This document shows, in pieces, positions 1 through 9,327 of a stretch of DNA of 64,000 bases. Position 1 is the first letter of the stretch. Each line of letters opens with the position of its first letter. This DNA is from Methylobacterium sp. WSM2598 (GTDB taxonomy: Bacteria; Pseudomonadota; Alphaproteobacteria; Rhizobiales; Beijerinckiaceae), in NCBI RefSeq assembly GCF_000379105.1, contig NZ_KB900609.1, positions 5,554,918 to 5,618,917 on the forward strand, given 5' to 3'. The notes below the pieces were generated by a model, which worked only from the letters and a program-made list of their open reading frames with translations, had not been told where the DNA came from and did no database searches. Both the position numbers and the translations under genes were made by a program.

Positions 1-1137
1 CGGGGGCACGTCGTAGGCGAGGGCGGCGAAGTGGTCGGGCGGCTCGGCCGCGGCGGCGAGCTGCCGCAGGCGCCGCCGCGCGTCGGGGGCGTGCGGGCCC
101 CGCGGGTAGCGGTCGAGATAGGACCAGTAGGCGTTCGGCGTGTCCGCCACCCGCGACCGGCGCCAGGTCAGCGCCTCGCGCCGCGCCGCGAGGATCGCCC
201 GCACGCGCTTGGCGAGCGGGTCCTGCGGGTAGGCGGCCAGGAACGCCTCGTAGGCCTGCAGGCTGTCCTGCTCCAGGCAGCGCGCGAAGGCGTCCCGCGG
301 CCCGATCTCCCCGAGGGGCCGCCGGTCCGTGCCCGGCAGCGCGGGAAGCGGCGGCGCCTCGGCGCCGCGCTCGAAGAACACGAAGGGCGCCCCGATCCGG
401 GCGCTGTGCCAGGGCACGGCGGCGCCGCGGGTCGTCTCGCTCACCCGCAGGCGGACGCGCGCGAACAGTTCGGCCGGGGCGAGGCCGCCCTCCCGCATCA
501 TCTCGGCGAGGGCCTGCGCGTAGGCGCCGTAGGGGCCCGGCTCCTCCGGCGCGACCGTGCCGGGCGCCGCGTTGAACGCGACGAGCGAGTCCGGCTCCGC
601 CTCGACCAGGGCGAGGCCGCCCGCGAGCGGCTCGCCGGCGACGCGGAACGGCACCCGGCGGCCCGCGTCGAGCACCAGGAAGCGGGCGCGCAGCGGCAGG
701 GCGGCGAGGCGCTTGGCGTAATCCGAGACGCGCAGCGCCCGCAGCGGCACGTCCGAGGCCGCGCCGATGCGGGCATCGACCGGCACGAAGTAGTTCTCGC
801 CCTCGACCTGCAGCCCGTAGCCCGCGAGGTACACGAAGGCCACCGCCTCCGGCCCGGCCGCCGCGGCCCTGTCGGTGAAGTCGCGCAGCGCCCGGCGCAG
901 CCCGTCCTCGTCGAGGTCGCGGGCGCCGACCACGTCGAATCCCGCCGCCTGCAGGGTCTGGGCGACGAGGCCGGCATCGTTCGCCGCGGTGGCGAGCGCG
1001 CCCGCCGGGTAGGCGCCATTGCCGATCACCAGCGCGATTCGGGTCTCGGCCGGCGCGGCGCGGAGGCCGGCGAGCGGCAGAACCAGGGCCGCCAGGCCAA
1101 CCACGAATCCGATGAGCCTGCGCGCGGCCTGCGGCAT
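1..1137 (-). CDS. Caspase-fold (peptidase C14-like) protein, catalytic residues lost, 3' end beyond window
   Basis: Reading leftward from the ATG at 1137, the frame stays open to base 1, so 379 codons are present and the C-terminus is missing. Residues 1-30 look like a signal peptide (hydrophobic stretch, then Ala-rich cleavage region). The caspase-like domain follows: RIALVIGNGAY strand, YLAGYGLQVEGENY around residue 107, and LVLDAGRRVPF around residue 159. Family members usually have His in the GHG position and Cys in the DACR position; here they are Tyr107 (codon 819-817) and Gly159 (codon 663-661). A catalytically dead pseudo-caspase exported to the periplasm is therefore inferred. Past about residue 250 it continues with two stretches resembling the repeat regions seen after such domains in related proteins. 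Function unknown; family assignment fairly secure from the fold motifs. Confidence 0.75.
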   Translation of the reverse strand, partial: MPQAARRLIGFVVGLAALVLPLAGLRAAPAETRIALVIGNGAYPAGALATAANDAGLVAQTLQAAGFDVVGARDLDEDGLRRALRDFTDRAAAAGPEAVAFVYLAGYGLQVEGENYFVPVDARIGAASDVPLRALRVSDYAKRLAALPLRARFLVLDAGRRVPFRVAGEPLAGGLALVEAEPDSLVAFNAAPGTVAPEEPGPYGAYAQALAEMMREGGLAPAELFARVRLRVSETTRGAAVPWHSARIGAPFVFFERGAEAPPLPALPGTDRRPLGEIGPRDAFARCLEQDSLQAYEAFLAAYPQDPLAKRVRAILAARREALTWRRSRVADTPNAYWSYLDRYPRGPHAPDARRRLRQLAAAAEPPDHFAALAYDVPP

Positions 1138-1316
1138 CGCGTCCCCCTGCGGCTTGAGCCCGTCTCGCCGGGCACTACGGGCGGCGGCGCGTGAACTCGG
1201 CCTGAACGGCCGCGGCACCCCGCTTGCACGCTCCGGGAGAGCTCTGCCAGAGCTTTGCGCCCGCGCCGGTCCCGGCGCATCGCGGCGGGCGACGGTGCCG
1301 CACCCGAGGAGACCGG

Positions 1317-2567
1317 ATGGCCGAGAGGATCCTGCACGCCGCGCTGAGCCTCGCGGTGCTCCTCGCGATCGCGGTCCTGGCCTCCACCGACCGGCGGGCG
1401 ATCCGGCCCCGGACCGTGCTCTCGGCCCTCGCCATCCAGGTGCTGCTCGGGGCCGCGATCCTGCTCCTGCGCACCGGGCGGCGCCTGCTCGGGACGGCGG
1501 CCGAGGCGGTCGCGGCGGTGCTCGCCTACGGCGACCGGGGCGCGGCCTTCCTGTTCGGCGGCCTCGTCGCGCCCAGGATGTTCGATCTCTTCGACCAGGG
1601 CGGCTTCGTGCTCGCCTTCCGGGTGCTGCCGCAGATCGTCTACGTCTCGGCGCTGATCGGGGTGCTCTACCATCTCGGGATCATGCAGGGGATGGCGCGG
1701 GTGATCGGCGCCGCGCTGCAGCGGCTCCTCGGCACCTCGCGGATCGAGACCTTCTCGGCGGTGATCACCATCGCGATCGGCCAGAGCGAGATCGCGGTGG
1801 CGCTGCGGCCCTTCCTGCCGCTCCTGACCGGGTCCGAGCTCTTCGCCGTCATGTCGAGCGGCGCGGCCTCGACGGCGGGCTCGATCCTGGCCGGCTACGC
1901 GGCCCTCGGCGTGCCGATGGAGTACCTGCTCGCCGCCTCCGTGATGGCGATCCCGGGCGGGCTCCTCTACGCCAAGATCCTGGTGCCCTCGACGGAGCCG
2001 AGCCGGGTCAGGACCATGCGGGCCGAGTTCGGCGAGCGCCGGGCCGTCAACCTGATCGAGGCCGCGGCGGAGGGCACCCAGAAGGGCCTCGCCGTCGCGG
2101 TGGCGGTGGGCGCCATGCTGATCGCCTTCGTGGGCCTGATCGCGCTCGCGAACGGCCTCGTCGGCTGGCTCGGCGGCCTCCTCGGCGTCGCGGGCGCCTC
2201 CATCGAGGCGATCCTCGGGGCGCTGTTCCGGCCCCTCGCCTGGATCCTCGGCGTGCCCTGGGAGCGGGCCGGCATCGTGGGCACGGCGATCGGCCAGAAG
2301 GTCGCCTTCAACGAGTTCCTGGCCTACGCCAATCTCTCGCCGGTGCTGCGCAGCGGCGAACTCGGCCGGCGCACCACCGCGATCCTGTGCTTCGCCCTCT
2401 GCGGCTTCGCCAACCTCGCCTCGATCGCGATCCAGCTCGCGAGCTTCGGCAGCCTCGTCCCGGAGCGCCGGGCCGAGGTCGCCTCCTACGGGCTGCGGGC
2501 GATCCTGGCGGGCAGCCTGTCGAACTTCACGAGCGCGGCCATCGCGGGCCTGTTCGTGGAGGAGTGA
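1317..2567 (+). CDS. Concentrative nucleoside transporter (CNT/NupC family)
   Basis: A 416-residue inner-membrane protein with about ten hydrophobic segments, close to the usual 400-residue length of bacterial NupC. Family signatures visible are the GQSEIAVALRPFL loop (equivalent of GQTEAP...) near residue 160, the VAFNEFLAY segment near 335 and CGFANLASIAIQ near 365. CNT proteins import nucleosides with H+ or Na+; the exact substrate cannot be read from sequence. The ATG at 1317 is chosen because GAGGA lies six bases upstream and the protein starts with an amphipathic and then hydrophobic segment; an upstream in-frame extension to 1224 has no ribosome site. The TGA stop is the first three bases of the repeat element that follows. 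No operon partner: the neighbour upstream is divergent. Confidence 0.9.
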   Translation: MAERILHAALSLAVLLAIAVLASTDRRAIRPRTVLSALAIQVLLGAAILLLRTGRRLLGTAAEAVAAVLAYGDRGAAFLFGGLVAPRMFDLFDQGGFVLAFRVLPQIVYVSALIGVLYHLGIMQGMARVIGAALQRLLGTSRIETFSAVITIAIGQSEIAVALRPFLPLLTGSELFAVMSSGAASTAGSILAGYAALGVPMEYLLAASVMAIPGGLLYAKILVPSTEPSRVRTMRAEFGERRAVNLIEAAAEGTQKGLAVAVAVGAMLIAFVGLIALANGLVGWLGGLLGVAGASIEAILGALFRPLAWILGVPWERAGIVGTAIGQKVAFNEFLAYANLSPVLRSGELGRRTTAILCFALCGFANLASIAIQLASFGSLVPERRAEVASYGLRAILAGSLSNFTSAAIAGLFVEE

Positions 2568-2789
2568 TCTGGGATCGGGTTGATCGAAGCGGATCACGCG
2601 CCCGCGCGGCGCCTGAGCGAAGCCCCAATCCGCCATCCCGAAGGGATCGAGCGGATCATGAGCCCGCGCGGCGCCTGAGCGAAGCCCACATCCGCCATCC
2701 CGAAGGGATCGAGCGGATCATGAGCCCGCGCGGCGCCTGAGCGAAGCCCACATCCGCCATCCCGAAGGGATCGAGCGGATGGGGGATGA
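2565..2789 (+). repeat. Dispersed palindromic element, copy A, with internal 62-bp tandem triplication
   Basis: The element begins with TGATCTGGGATCGGGTTGAT, whose first three bases are the nupC-like stop codon, and ends with GCGGATGGGGGATGA. Between them is the core GGCGCCTGAGCGAAGCC followed by ATCCGCC...GAAGGGATCGAGCGGAT, which folds into a hairpin (ATCCGC/GCGGAT with inner TCCC/GGGA). The core is present three times with an exact period of 62 bases (GCCTGAGC at 2611, 2673 and 2735), the second and third units nearly identical. Copies B (23367-23579) and C (39012-39120) share both ends. The hairpins could also terminate transcription of the upstream gene. Confidence 0.9.
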
Positions 2790-2940
2790 TTCCAGCGGTC
2801 ACGCCCCGCGACCCCGGGTCGGCATCCGCGACGCGGAGCGATCGCGCGGACGCCCCGCGACGCGCCGGATCGGGATCGCGGCGGGGCCCGGCCGGCTTTC
2901 GCGCAGCCGAAGCCGACCGCGGGCCCTGGATCGGGGCCGC

Positions 2941-3531
2941 TCAGCCCGTCGGCCCGGGTTCCGGCGGCGTCCCGGGCGGAGGTGCTTCGGGAGGAGAGTC
3001 GGGCGGCGGCGTCTCGGGCGGAGGGGGATCGGAGGGCGGGCCGTGCTCGCTGCGCCACTGGGCGAACAGGCTCTGGAGCACCGCCACCGTGTCGCGCACG
3101 GCCTTGGCCTCGTCCTCGACCGAGACGCCCTCCGAGACGGAGTTGCGCGTGGTCAGCAGCGCCCGCTCCTCGATCTCGTTCAGGCGCTCGGCGAAGTCGG
3201 GCCGCTCCGAGAGCAGGCTCAGCGCGTCGCCCATCGCGGTGGCGAGCGTGGTGGCGAGGAGCCCGGCCGTGGCGACGTCCCCCACGGAGGCCTCGTAGGG
3301 CTCGGGGCCCTCCTCGTCCTCCTCGTCGGACTCGGCGGCGGCCTGGAGCCCCTCGACGAGGGCGTCGACGAGTTCCACCACGGTGTCGTCCGGCAGCGCG
3401 AGGCGCACGACCGCGTCGGCCTCCTCCGCCGCGAAGCCGGCCGCCCCCAGGGTCAGCTGCAGGATGCCCGGGCGGCGCAGGCTCAGGCCCAGGACCGCGT
3501 TGGCGTAGATGGTCGGCACGTCGGTGGCCAT
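2941..3531 (-). CDS. Hypothetical protein with acidic patch and proline-rich tail
   Basis: A 196-residue protein I do not recognise. No signal peptide or membrane segment is evident. Residues about 68-75 are strongly acidic (ESDEEDEE), the middle is alpha-helical in character, and the last 30 residues are a Pro/Glu/Ser/Gly tail (repeats of PPxTPPP type) that looks disordered. The ATG at 3531 follows a GAGAGG ribosome site. It lies 60 bases downstream of minE in the same direction and may be the last gene of the min transcript, although no function in division-site selection can be claimed. Third-position GC is as high as in its neighbours, supporting a real gene. Confidence 0.6.
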   Translation of the reverse strand: MATDVPTIYANAVLGLSLRRPGILQLTLGAAGFAAEEADAVVRLALPDDTVVELVDALVEGLQAAAESDEEDEEGPEPYEASVGDVATAGLLATTLATAMGDALSLLSERPDFAERLNEIEERALLTTRNSVSEGVSVEDEAKAVRDTVAVLQSLFAQWRSEHGPPSDPPPPETPPPDSPPEAPPPGTPPEPGPTG

Positions 3532-3591
3532 CCGGAACCTCTCGGGCGGGGGCGCTCGCCGCGGCGGCGCGCGGGCGGGCGCCGCGGCGAT

Positions 3592-3861
3592 TCAGGCGCC
3601 CGCGAGACTCGCACCCTTGTGCGCCGGGAGGTCGATGTCGATCCCCAGCGTCGCGATGCCGCCCCGGCGGTCCAGGTTGACGCGGACCTTGTCGACGTCG
3701 ATCGCCACGTGCTTGGCGATCGCCAGCATGACCTCCTCCCGCAGGAGGGTGATGAGGTCGCGCCGGCCGAACAGCGCCCGGTCCTGGGCGAGGAGGAACT
3801 TGAGCCGGTCGCGCGCGGCGAGCGCGGATCCCCGGCGGGAGCGGAAGCCGAAGGGTTTCAC
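3592..3861 (-). CDS. minE: Cell division topological specificity factor MinE
   Basis: An 89-residue protein, normal MinE length. The N-terminal part holds the MinD-binding segment (RDRLKFLLAQDR, near residues 17-28) and the remainder is the topological-specificity dimerisation domain ending in ...LGIDIDLPAHKGA. MinE stimulates MinD ATPase and makes MinCD oscillate so that FtsZ rings form at mid-cell. It starts with GTG at 3861, and this GTG overlaps the TGA of minD (GTGA), so translation is probably coupled. It is the third gene of minC-minD-minE, in the standard order. Identification is secure from sequence and context. Confidence 0.95.
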   Translation of the reverse strand: MKPFGFRSRRGSALAARDRLKFLLAQDRALFGRRDLITLLREEVMLAIAKHVAIDVDKVRVNLDRRGGIATLGIDIDLPAHKGASLAGA

Positions 3862-4673
3862 GCGGCCCTCCGCGGGATCAGGCGGTTGAGGAGGGAGCGG
3901 CGCTCGGTCGGGATCGTCATCGCGACGGTCTCGCCGCGCAGGCGTCGCACCGCGTCCACGTAGGCGCGGGAGGGCGCGCTCGCCGGGTTGTGCAGGGTCA
4001 CCGGGCTGCCGACGTTGGAGGCCTTGAGCACCTCCTCGCTCTCCGGCACCACCGCGAGCAGCGGGATCGACAGGATCTCCAGCACGTCCTCGATCCGGAG
4101 CATCTCGCCCTTGTCCGCCCGCGCGGGCTCGTAGCGGGTCAGGATCAGGTGCTTGTCGATCGACTCGCCGGCCTCGGCCCGCACCGTCTTGGAATCGAGC
4201 AGCCCGATGATCCGGTCCGAGTCGCGGACCGAGGACACTTCCGGGTTGGTGACCACCACGGCCACGTCGGCGTGGCGCATCGCCAGGGTCGCGCCGCGCT
4301 CGATCCCGGCCGGGCTGTCGCAGATCACCCAGTCGAAGCGCTCCCGCAGTTCCGTGACGACCCGGGCGACGCCCTCCTCGGTGAGCGCGTCCTTGTCGCG
4401 GGTCTGGGAGGCGGGGAGGAGGGAGAGGGTGTCGAGGCGCTTGTCGCGGATCAGGGCCTGGGCGAGCTTGGCGTCGCCCTGGACGACGTTGATGAGGTCG
4501 TAGACGACGCGGCGCTCGGCGCCCATCACCAGGTCGAGGTTGCGCAGGCCGACGTCGAAATCCACCACGCAGACGTTCTCGCCCATCTGCGCGAGGGCGG
4601 CGCCCAGGGCGGCGGTCGTCGTCGTCTTCCCGACCCCGCCCTTGCCCGACGTCACAACCAGAACCTTGGCCAT
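3858..4673 (-). CDS. minD: Septum site-determining ATPase MinD
   Basis: A 271-residue ParA/MinD-type ATPase. The deviant Walker A motif KGGVGKTT is at residues 11-18, Walker A' and B-like strands are VVDFDVGLRNLDL near 40 and VICDSPAGIE near 120, and the last 15 residues (RRSLLNRLIPRRAA) form the short amphipathic helix that anchors MinD to the membrane. In its ATP form MinD recruits MinC to the poles; MinE removes it. The ATG at 4673 was chosen because the Walker A motif must lie near the N-terminus; a 39-residue upstream extension is possible but low in plausibility. A 120-base gap separates it from minC. Confidence 0.97.
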   Translation of the reverse strand: MAKVLVVTSGKGGVGKTTTTAALGAALAQMGENVCVVDFDVGLRNLDLVMGAERRVVYDLINVVQGDAKLAQALIRDKRLDTLSLLPASQTRDKDALTEEGVARVVTELRERFDWVICDSPAGIERGATLAMRHADVAVVVTNPEVSSVRDSDRIIGLLDSKTVRAEAGESIDKHLILTRYEPARADKGEMLRIEDVLEILSIPLLAVVPESEEVLKASNVGSPVTLHNPASAPSRAYVDAVRRLRGETVAMTIPTERRSLLNRLIPRRAA

Positions 4674-4793
4674 CGTGTCAGTCCCCCAGATCTGTTTGCT
4701 CGGTGTTGCGGGCGGCCTCGCGCCGGTTCTCTCTCGCGTTGGGGCCGCCGCAGGTCCGCATTCGCGAGGCCGGCGCGGTCGCCGGCCCAAACC

Positions 4794-5489
4794 TCAGTCG
4801 AGCGCCGCCATGCGCAGCGCGTCGCGTTCCAGCCAGACCTGGACGGCCTTGTTGTGCAGGCCCGGATCCGTGGTCTCGGCCGTGCGGAACAGCCCGTCGA
4901 TGCCGAGCAGCTCCGGCTGGAACTTGCGGCAGTAGATGCGCGCGCGGCGGTTGCCGCCCGCCCCCGCGATCGCCCGGCCGCGCAGGGCGCCATAGACGTG
5001 GATCGACCCGCCGGCCAGGATCTCCGCCCCGGAGGAGACCGAGCCCATCACGGTGACGTCGCCGTCCGGGTGGAAGATGCTCTGCCCCGAGCGCAGGGAG
5101 GTCTCCAGCACGCAGGAATTCAGCTTGGGCTTGTCGGCGATCGGCGGCGTGATCGGCGCCGGCCGCCCGCCCGCGAGGCGCGGCGGCATCGCGGCGTCGG
5201 TCCAGGTCGCCTCCGCCCGCTCGATCCCGAGGATGCGGATCCCCCGCCGGCCCAGTTCGGCGAGGAGGTGCGCGAGGTCGGGGGCGCTCTCCTCCGCCTC
5301 CGGCGCGAGGCCGGCCGCGTCGAGGATCACCGCGCGCTCCGCGAACAGCGTGGGCGAGCGCAGGACGAGCGCGTCGAGCTGCGCGAACCAGGCATCGAGG
5401 GGTCTCTCGGGCGCCAGCACCAGCGCCCGGAAGGCGCGGCCGCGCAGCGGCAGAGAGGGACGGGTGTGGCGGGTGCTGGTCACAGTCAT
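4794..5489 (-). CDS. minC: Septum site-determining protein MinC
   Basis: A protein of about 231 residues that blocks FtsZ polymerisation when recruited by MinD. The N-terminal domain (start through about residue 105) matches the FtsZ-interacting fold loosely. The C-terminal half holds the beta-helix signature (SGQSIFHPDGDVTVMG, then AGGSIHVYGALRGRAIAG) that dimerises and binds MinD. The start is uncertain: ATG at 5489 is used here, but an in-frame ATG at 5513 would add eight residues; neither has a clear ribosome site. The CtrA-like box lies 17-41 bases upstream depending on the start, which would favour the shorter protein with a short leader. First gene of minCDE. Confidence 0.92.
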   Translation of the reverse strand: MTVTSTRHTRPSLPLRGRAFRALVLAPERPLDAWFAQLDALVLRSPTLFAERAVILDAAGLAPEAEESAPDLAHLLAELGRRGIRILGIERAEATWTDAAMPPRLAGGRPAPITPPIADKPKLNSCVLETSLRSGQSIFHPDGDVTVMGSVSSGAEILAGGSIHVYGALRGRAIAGAGGNRRARIYCRKFQPELLGIDGLFRTAETTDPGLHNKAVQVWLERDALRMAALD

Positions 5490-5529
5490 TGACGCTTTGT
5501 TGCCCGCCACCATCAAGCGCCCGGGATGG

Positions 5530-5545
5530 TTACCGGTTGGTTAAC
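5530..5545. promoter_or_regulatory. CtrA-like binding box upstream of minC
   Basis: The bases read TTAC-N7-TTAAC (TTAC 5530-5533, TTAA 5541-5544, C 5545). The known CtrA consensus in Caulobacter and rhizobia is TTAA-N7-TTAAC, so there is one mismatch. minCDE genes of some rhizobia and Brucella are reported CtrA targets, which makes the location meaningful. Binding is inferred, not shown. Confidence 0.5.
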
Positions 5546-5649
5546 GCCGCGCGAGGCGCGCCGGCGGGCCGGCGGAACTCGTCGATCCGGCGGATCCGCG
5601 CCCGGCTCGACCGCCCAGGTGCCCGCCGCCGCCTGCCTTTGTTGCGTTC

Positions 5650-5960
5650 AAGTGACAAGCTCGGACTTGCCGCACCTTCCGCAATCATCATCATCGCCTT
5701 TTAAGGCTCGCCGTGAGAAGACGATGCCGCTGCTCCTCGCGGTTCCCACGCCATGCTGCCCGGTCCCGATCCTATCCCCCTTCAGTACCGTGAAGTTCGA
5801 GCTGTCCTTTTCAGTTCGGGCTTGTTTTTCGTGCTGCTGTTCTGCTCGGCTTGGCTTATCTCCTGAGGAAGCGCCAAGCTTACCCCACAAGACTCGGGAT
5901 CGATTGCCAGGATGAAGCGTTCCTAGCGGAGTGTGCCGGTATCGAACCGGCTCGTCCGAG
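5650..5960. other. Low-GC intergenic segment without a recognised gene
   Basis: Between minC and the small secreted peptide lie some 480 bases. The part from about 5650 to 5960 is clearly less GC-rich than its surroundings: I counted 34 and 35 G/C in the two 60-base lines starting at 5761 and 5881, about 57 percent, against more than 70 percent in neighbouring genes. It contains the palindrome GCCTTTTAAGGC, a hairpin GCTTGGC/GCCAAGC (minus strand) and a perfect GCCGG/CCGGC stem at about 5936-5952. A minus-strand frame stays open through it, ending at 5648, but uses AT-ending codons foreign to this genome and has no convincing start. A small RNA or a decayed acquired gene are both possible. 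Confidence 0.4.
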
Positions 5961-5973
5961 GAGAGCGAAGTCG

Positions 5974-6150
5974 ATGCGCAAGATTCTGACGTTGAGTGCC
6001 GTGCTGATGTTCGTCGCCGGCCCCGTCCTGGCCCAGGGTCGTCCGGCCGGCAGTTCCGCCGGAGCGGCGGAGAACGCGACTCAGAACAACAAGCCGGTCT
6101 CCGGCACGGCCGGCGGCGGCGGCGGCGGGGCTGGCGGCGGCGGCAAGTAG
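5974..6150 (+). CDS. Small secreted glycine-rich peptide
   Basis: A 58-residue product. Residues 1-21 form a clear Sec signal peptide (MRKIL, then a hydrophobic core, cleavage after AQA-type VLAQ), leaving a mature peptide of about 37 residues that ends in two oligoglycine runs and a final Lys. The ATG at 5974 follows a strong GAGGAGAGCGAAG ribosome site. A very stable hairpin follows the stop by 40 bases. No function is recognised; similar short exported Gly-rich peptides are common hypothetical proteins in Methylobacterium-like genomes (inference). The upstream region is the low-GC segment, which probably carries its promoter. Confidence 0.7.
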   Translation: MRKILTLSAVLMFVAGPVLAQGRPAGSSAGAAENATQNNKPVSGTAGGGGGGAGGGGK

Positions 6151-6190
6151 GTCGCCGGACGCCGCCGCGACGAAGCGGCGGCCCGCAACG

Positions 6191-6226
6191 AAGAGGGGCG
6201 GCGGGATCTCTCCCGCCGCCCCTCTT
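6191..6226. terminator. Perfect 16-bp hairpin between convergent genes
   Basis: The arm AAGAGGGGCGGCGGGA (6191-6206) pairs without mismatch with 6211-6226 across a TCTC loop. It lies between the small peptide gene and the end of ftsH, which converge, so it can end both transcripts. The A-rich and T-rich arm ends give short U tracts in either direction. Confidence 0.85.
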
Positions 6227-6246
6227 CGCGTTCCGGTGCGGCCGCC

Positions 6247-8169
<1,923 letters not shown>

Positions 8170-8292
8170 CGAGACGACATTCCCTGTGGAGCGCGGCGCC
8201 ATGCGGGCGTGCAGGGATGGCTGCCGACACTCGGACCCCAATGTAGGGGTCGCACCCACCCTTGCCAAGTAAATCGCCCGGGAGGTGAGGAG

Positions 8293-9327
8293 CTAGCCCG
8301 CCCGCTTCGTCCGCCTCCGCGGCGGCTCGGGCGCGAGCAGGAGCCGGCCGCCCGCGAGGTCGAGGAGGGCGCCGCCCAGCGTGAGGCGCAGGGGCGTCCC
8401 GGCCGCGATCGCCGGCAGGATCCGCCCGAACAGGGCCTCCTCCAGGCGCTCCAGGCGCTCCGGGCGGCGCTCCCCGGCCCGGATGGCGGCGATCGCGTCC
8501 GCCAGCACCCGCAGCGCCACCGCCTCGGGCAGGGCCGCGAGGCCCGCCGCGTCGAGGGCGAGGCGTCCCGGCCCGGCCGGCGCCGCGGCCAGGGAGGGGC
8601 GGGCCACCTCGGCGGCCGCGGCGAGGGCCGCCTCGTTTCGCCGCAGGCGCGCGGCGAGGCGGGCCAGCCGGGCCGGGGTCAGACCCTCGGCGGCGAGAAG
8701 CGGCATCACCCGGCGCAGGCGGGCGCGGGCGAAGCGGGCCGCCGCGTTGCCCGGGTCGACCGCGAAGGGCCAGCCCGCCGCCGCGCAGGTGGCGACGAGC
8801 CGCGCCTTCGGCAGGTCGAGGAAGGGCCGCCCGAGCAGGAGGCCGCCGAGGCGCCGCGCCGGGGCGATGCCGGCGAGGCCCGCCGGTCCCGAGCCGGCGC
8901 AGAGGCGCATCAGCACGGTCTCGGCCTGGTCGTCGAGGGTGTGGGCGGTCAGGATCGCCCCGGCGCCCGCCTCGCGGGCGAGGCCGAGGAGGAGGTCGTA
9001 GCGCGCCGCGCGGGCCGCCTCCTGCAGGCGGGTCCGGGGCTTCTCGCCGCGCCAGGTCAGGATCCGGTGCGGCAGGCCGAGTCGCCCGGCGAGCGCCGCC
9101 ACCCCGGCGGCCTCCTCGCCCGATTCCGGGCGCAGCCCGTGATCGACCGTGGCGACGAGGACCGGGACGCGGGGCGGGAGCGCCGCGGCGCAGCCCATCA
9201 GGGCGGTCGAGTCCGGTCCCCCGGAGACCGCCAGCACGACGCCGCCCGCCTGGCCCCCGGCGCCGAGCCAGGGCCCGAGCCGGCGCGCGGCCTCGTCCGG
9301 GTCGAGCGGCCGGGCCGCGTCGCTCAC
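8293..9327 (-). CDS. tilS: tRNA(Ile)-lysidine synthase TilS
   Basis: A 344-residue N-type ATP pyrophosphatase that converts C34 of the CAU-anticodon tRNA-Ile to lysidine, making it read AUA. The PP-loop SGGPDST is at residues 35-41, followed by VDHGLRPES and the substrate-site segment TAHTLDDQAETVLMRL. The C-terminal tRNA-binding region is Ala/Arg/Leu-rich and short, as in other alphaproteobacteria. Its ATG overlaps the stop of cpoB by four bases, so the two are probably translated in a coupled way. Position between cpoB and ftsH is the conserved order. Confidence 0.95.
   Translation of the reverse strand: MSDAARPLDPDEAARRLGPWLGAGGQAGGVVLAVSGGPDSTALMGCAAALPPRVPVLVATVDHGLRPESGEEAAGVAALAGRLGLPHRILTWRGEKPRTRLQEAARAARYDLLLGLAREAGAGAILTAHTLDDQAETVLMRLCAGSGPAGLAGIAPARRLGGLLLGRPFLDLPKARLVATCAAAGWPFAVDPGNAAARFARARLRRVMPLLAAEGLTPARLARLAARLRRNEAALAAAAEVARPSLAAAPAGPGRLALDAAGLAALPEAVALRVLADAIAAIRAGERRPERLERLEEALFGRILPAIAAGTPLRLTLGGALLDLAGGRLLLAPEPPRRRTKRAG

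Noticed and set aside
2565..2789. Insertion sequence or transposon
   Set aside because: The element is about 225 bases with no transposase gene and no target-site duplication visible.
5930..5956. tRNA T-arm-like stem-loop (GCCGG, TTCGATA loop, CCGGC) on the minus strand
   Set aside because: The T-arm fits well, but no acceptor, D or anticodon arm can be placed around it, and neither a tmRNA tag sequence nor a permuted tmRNA partner was found nearby.
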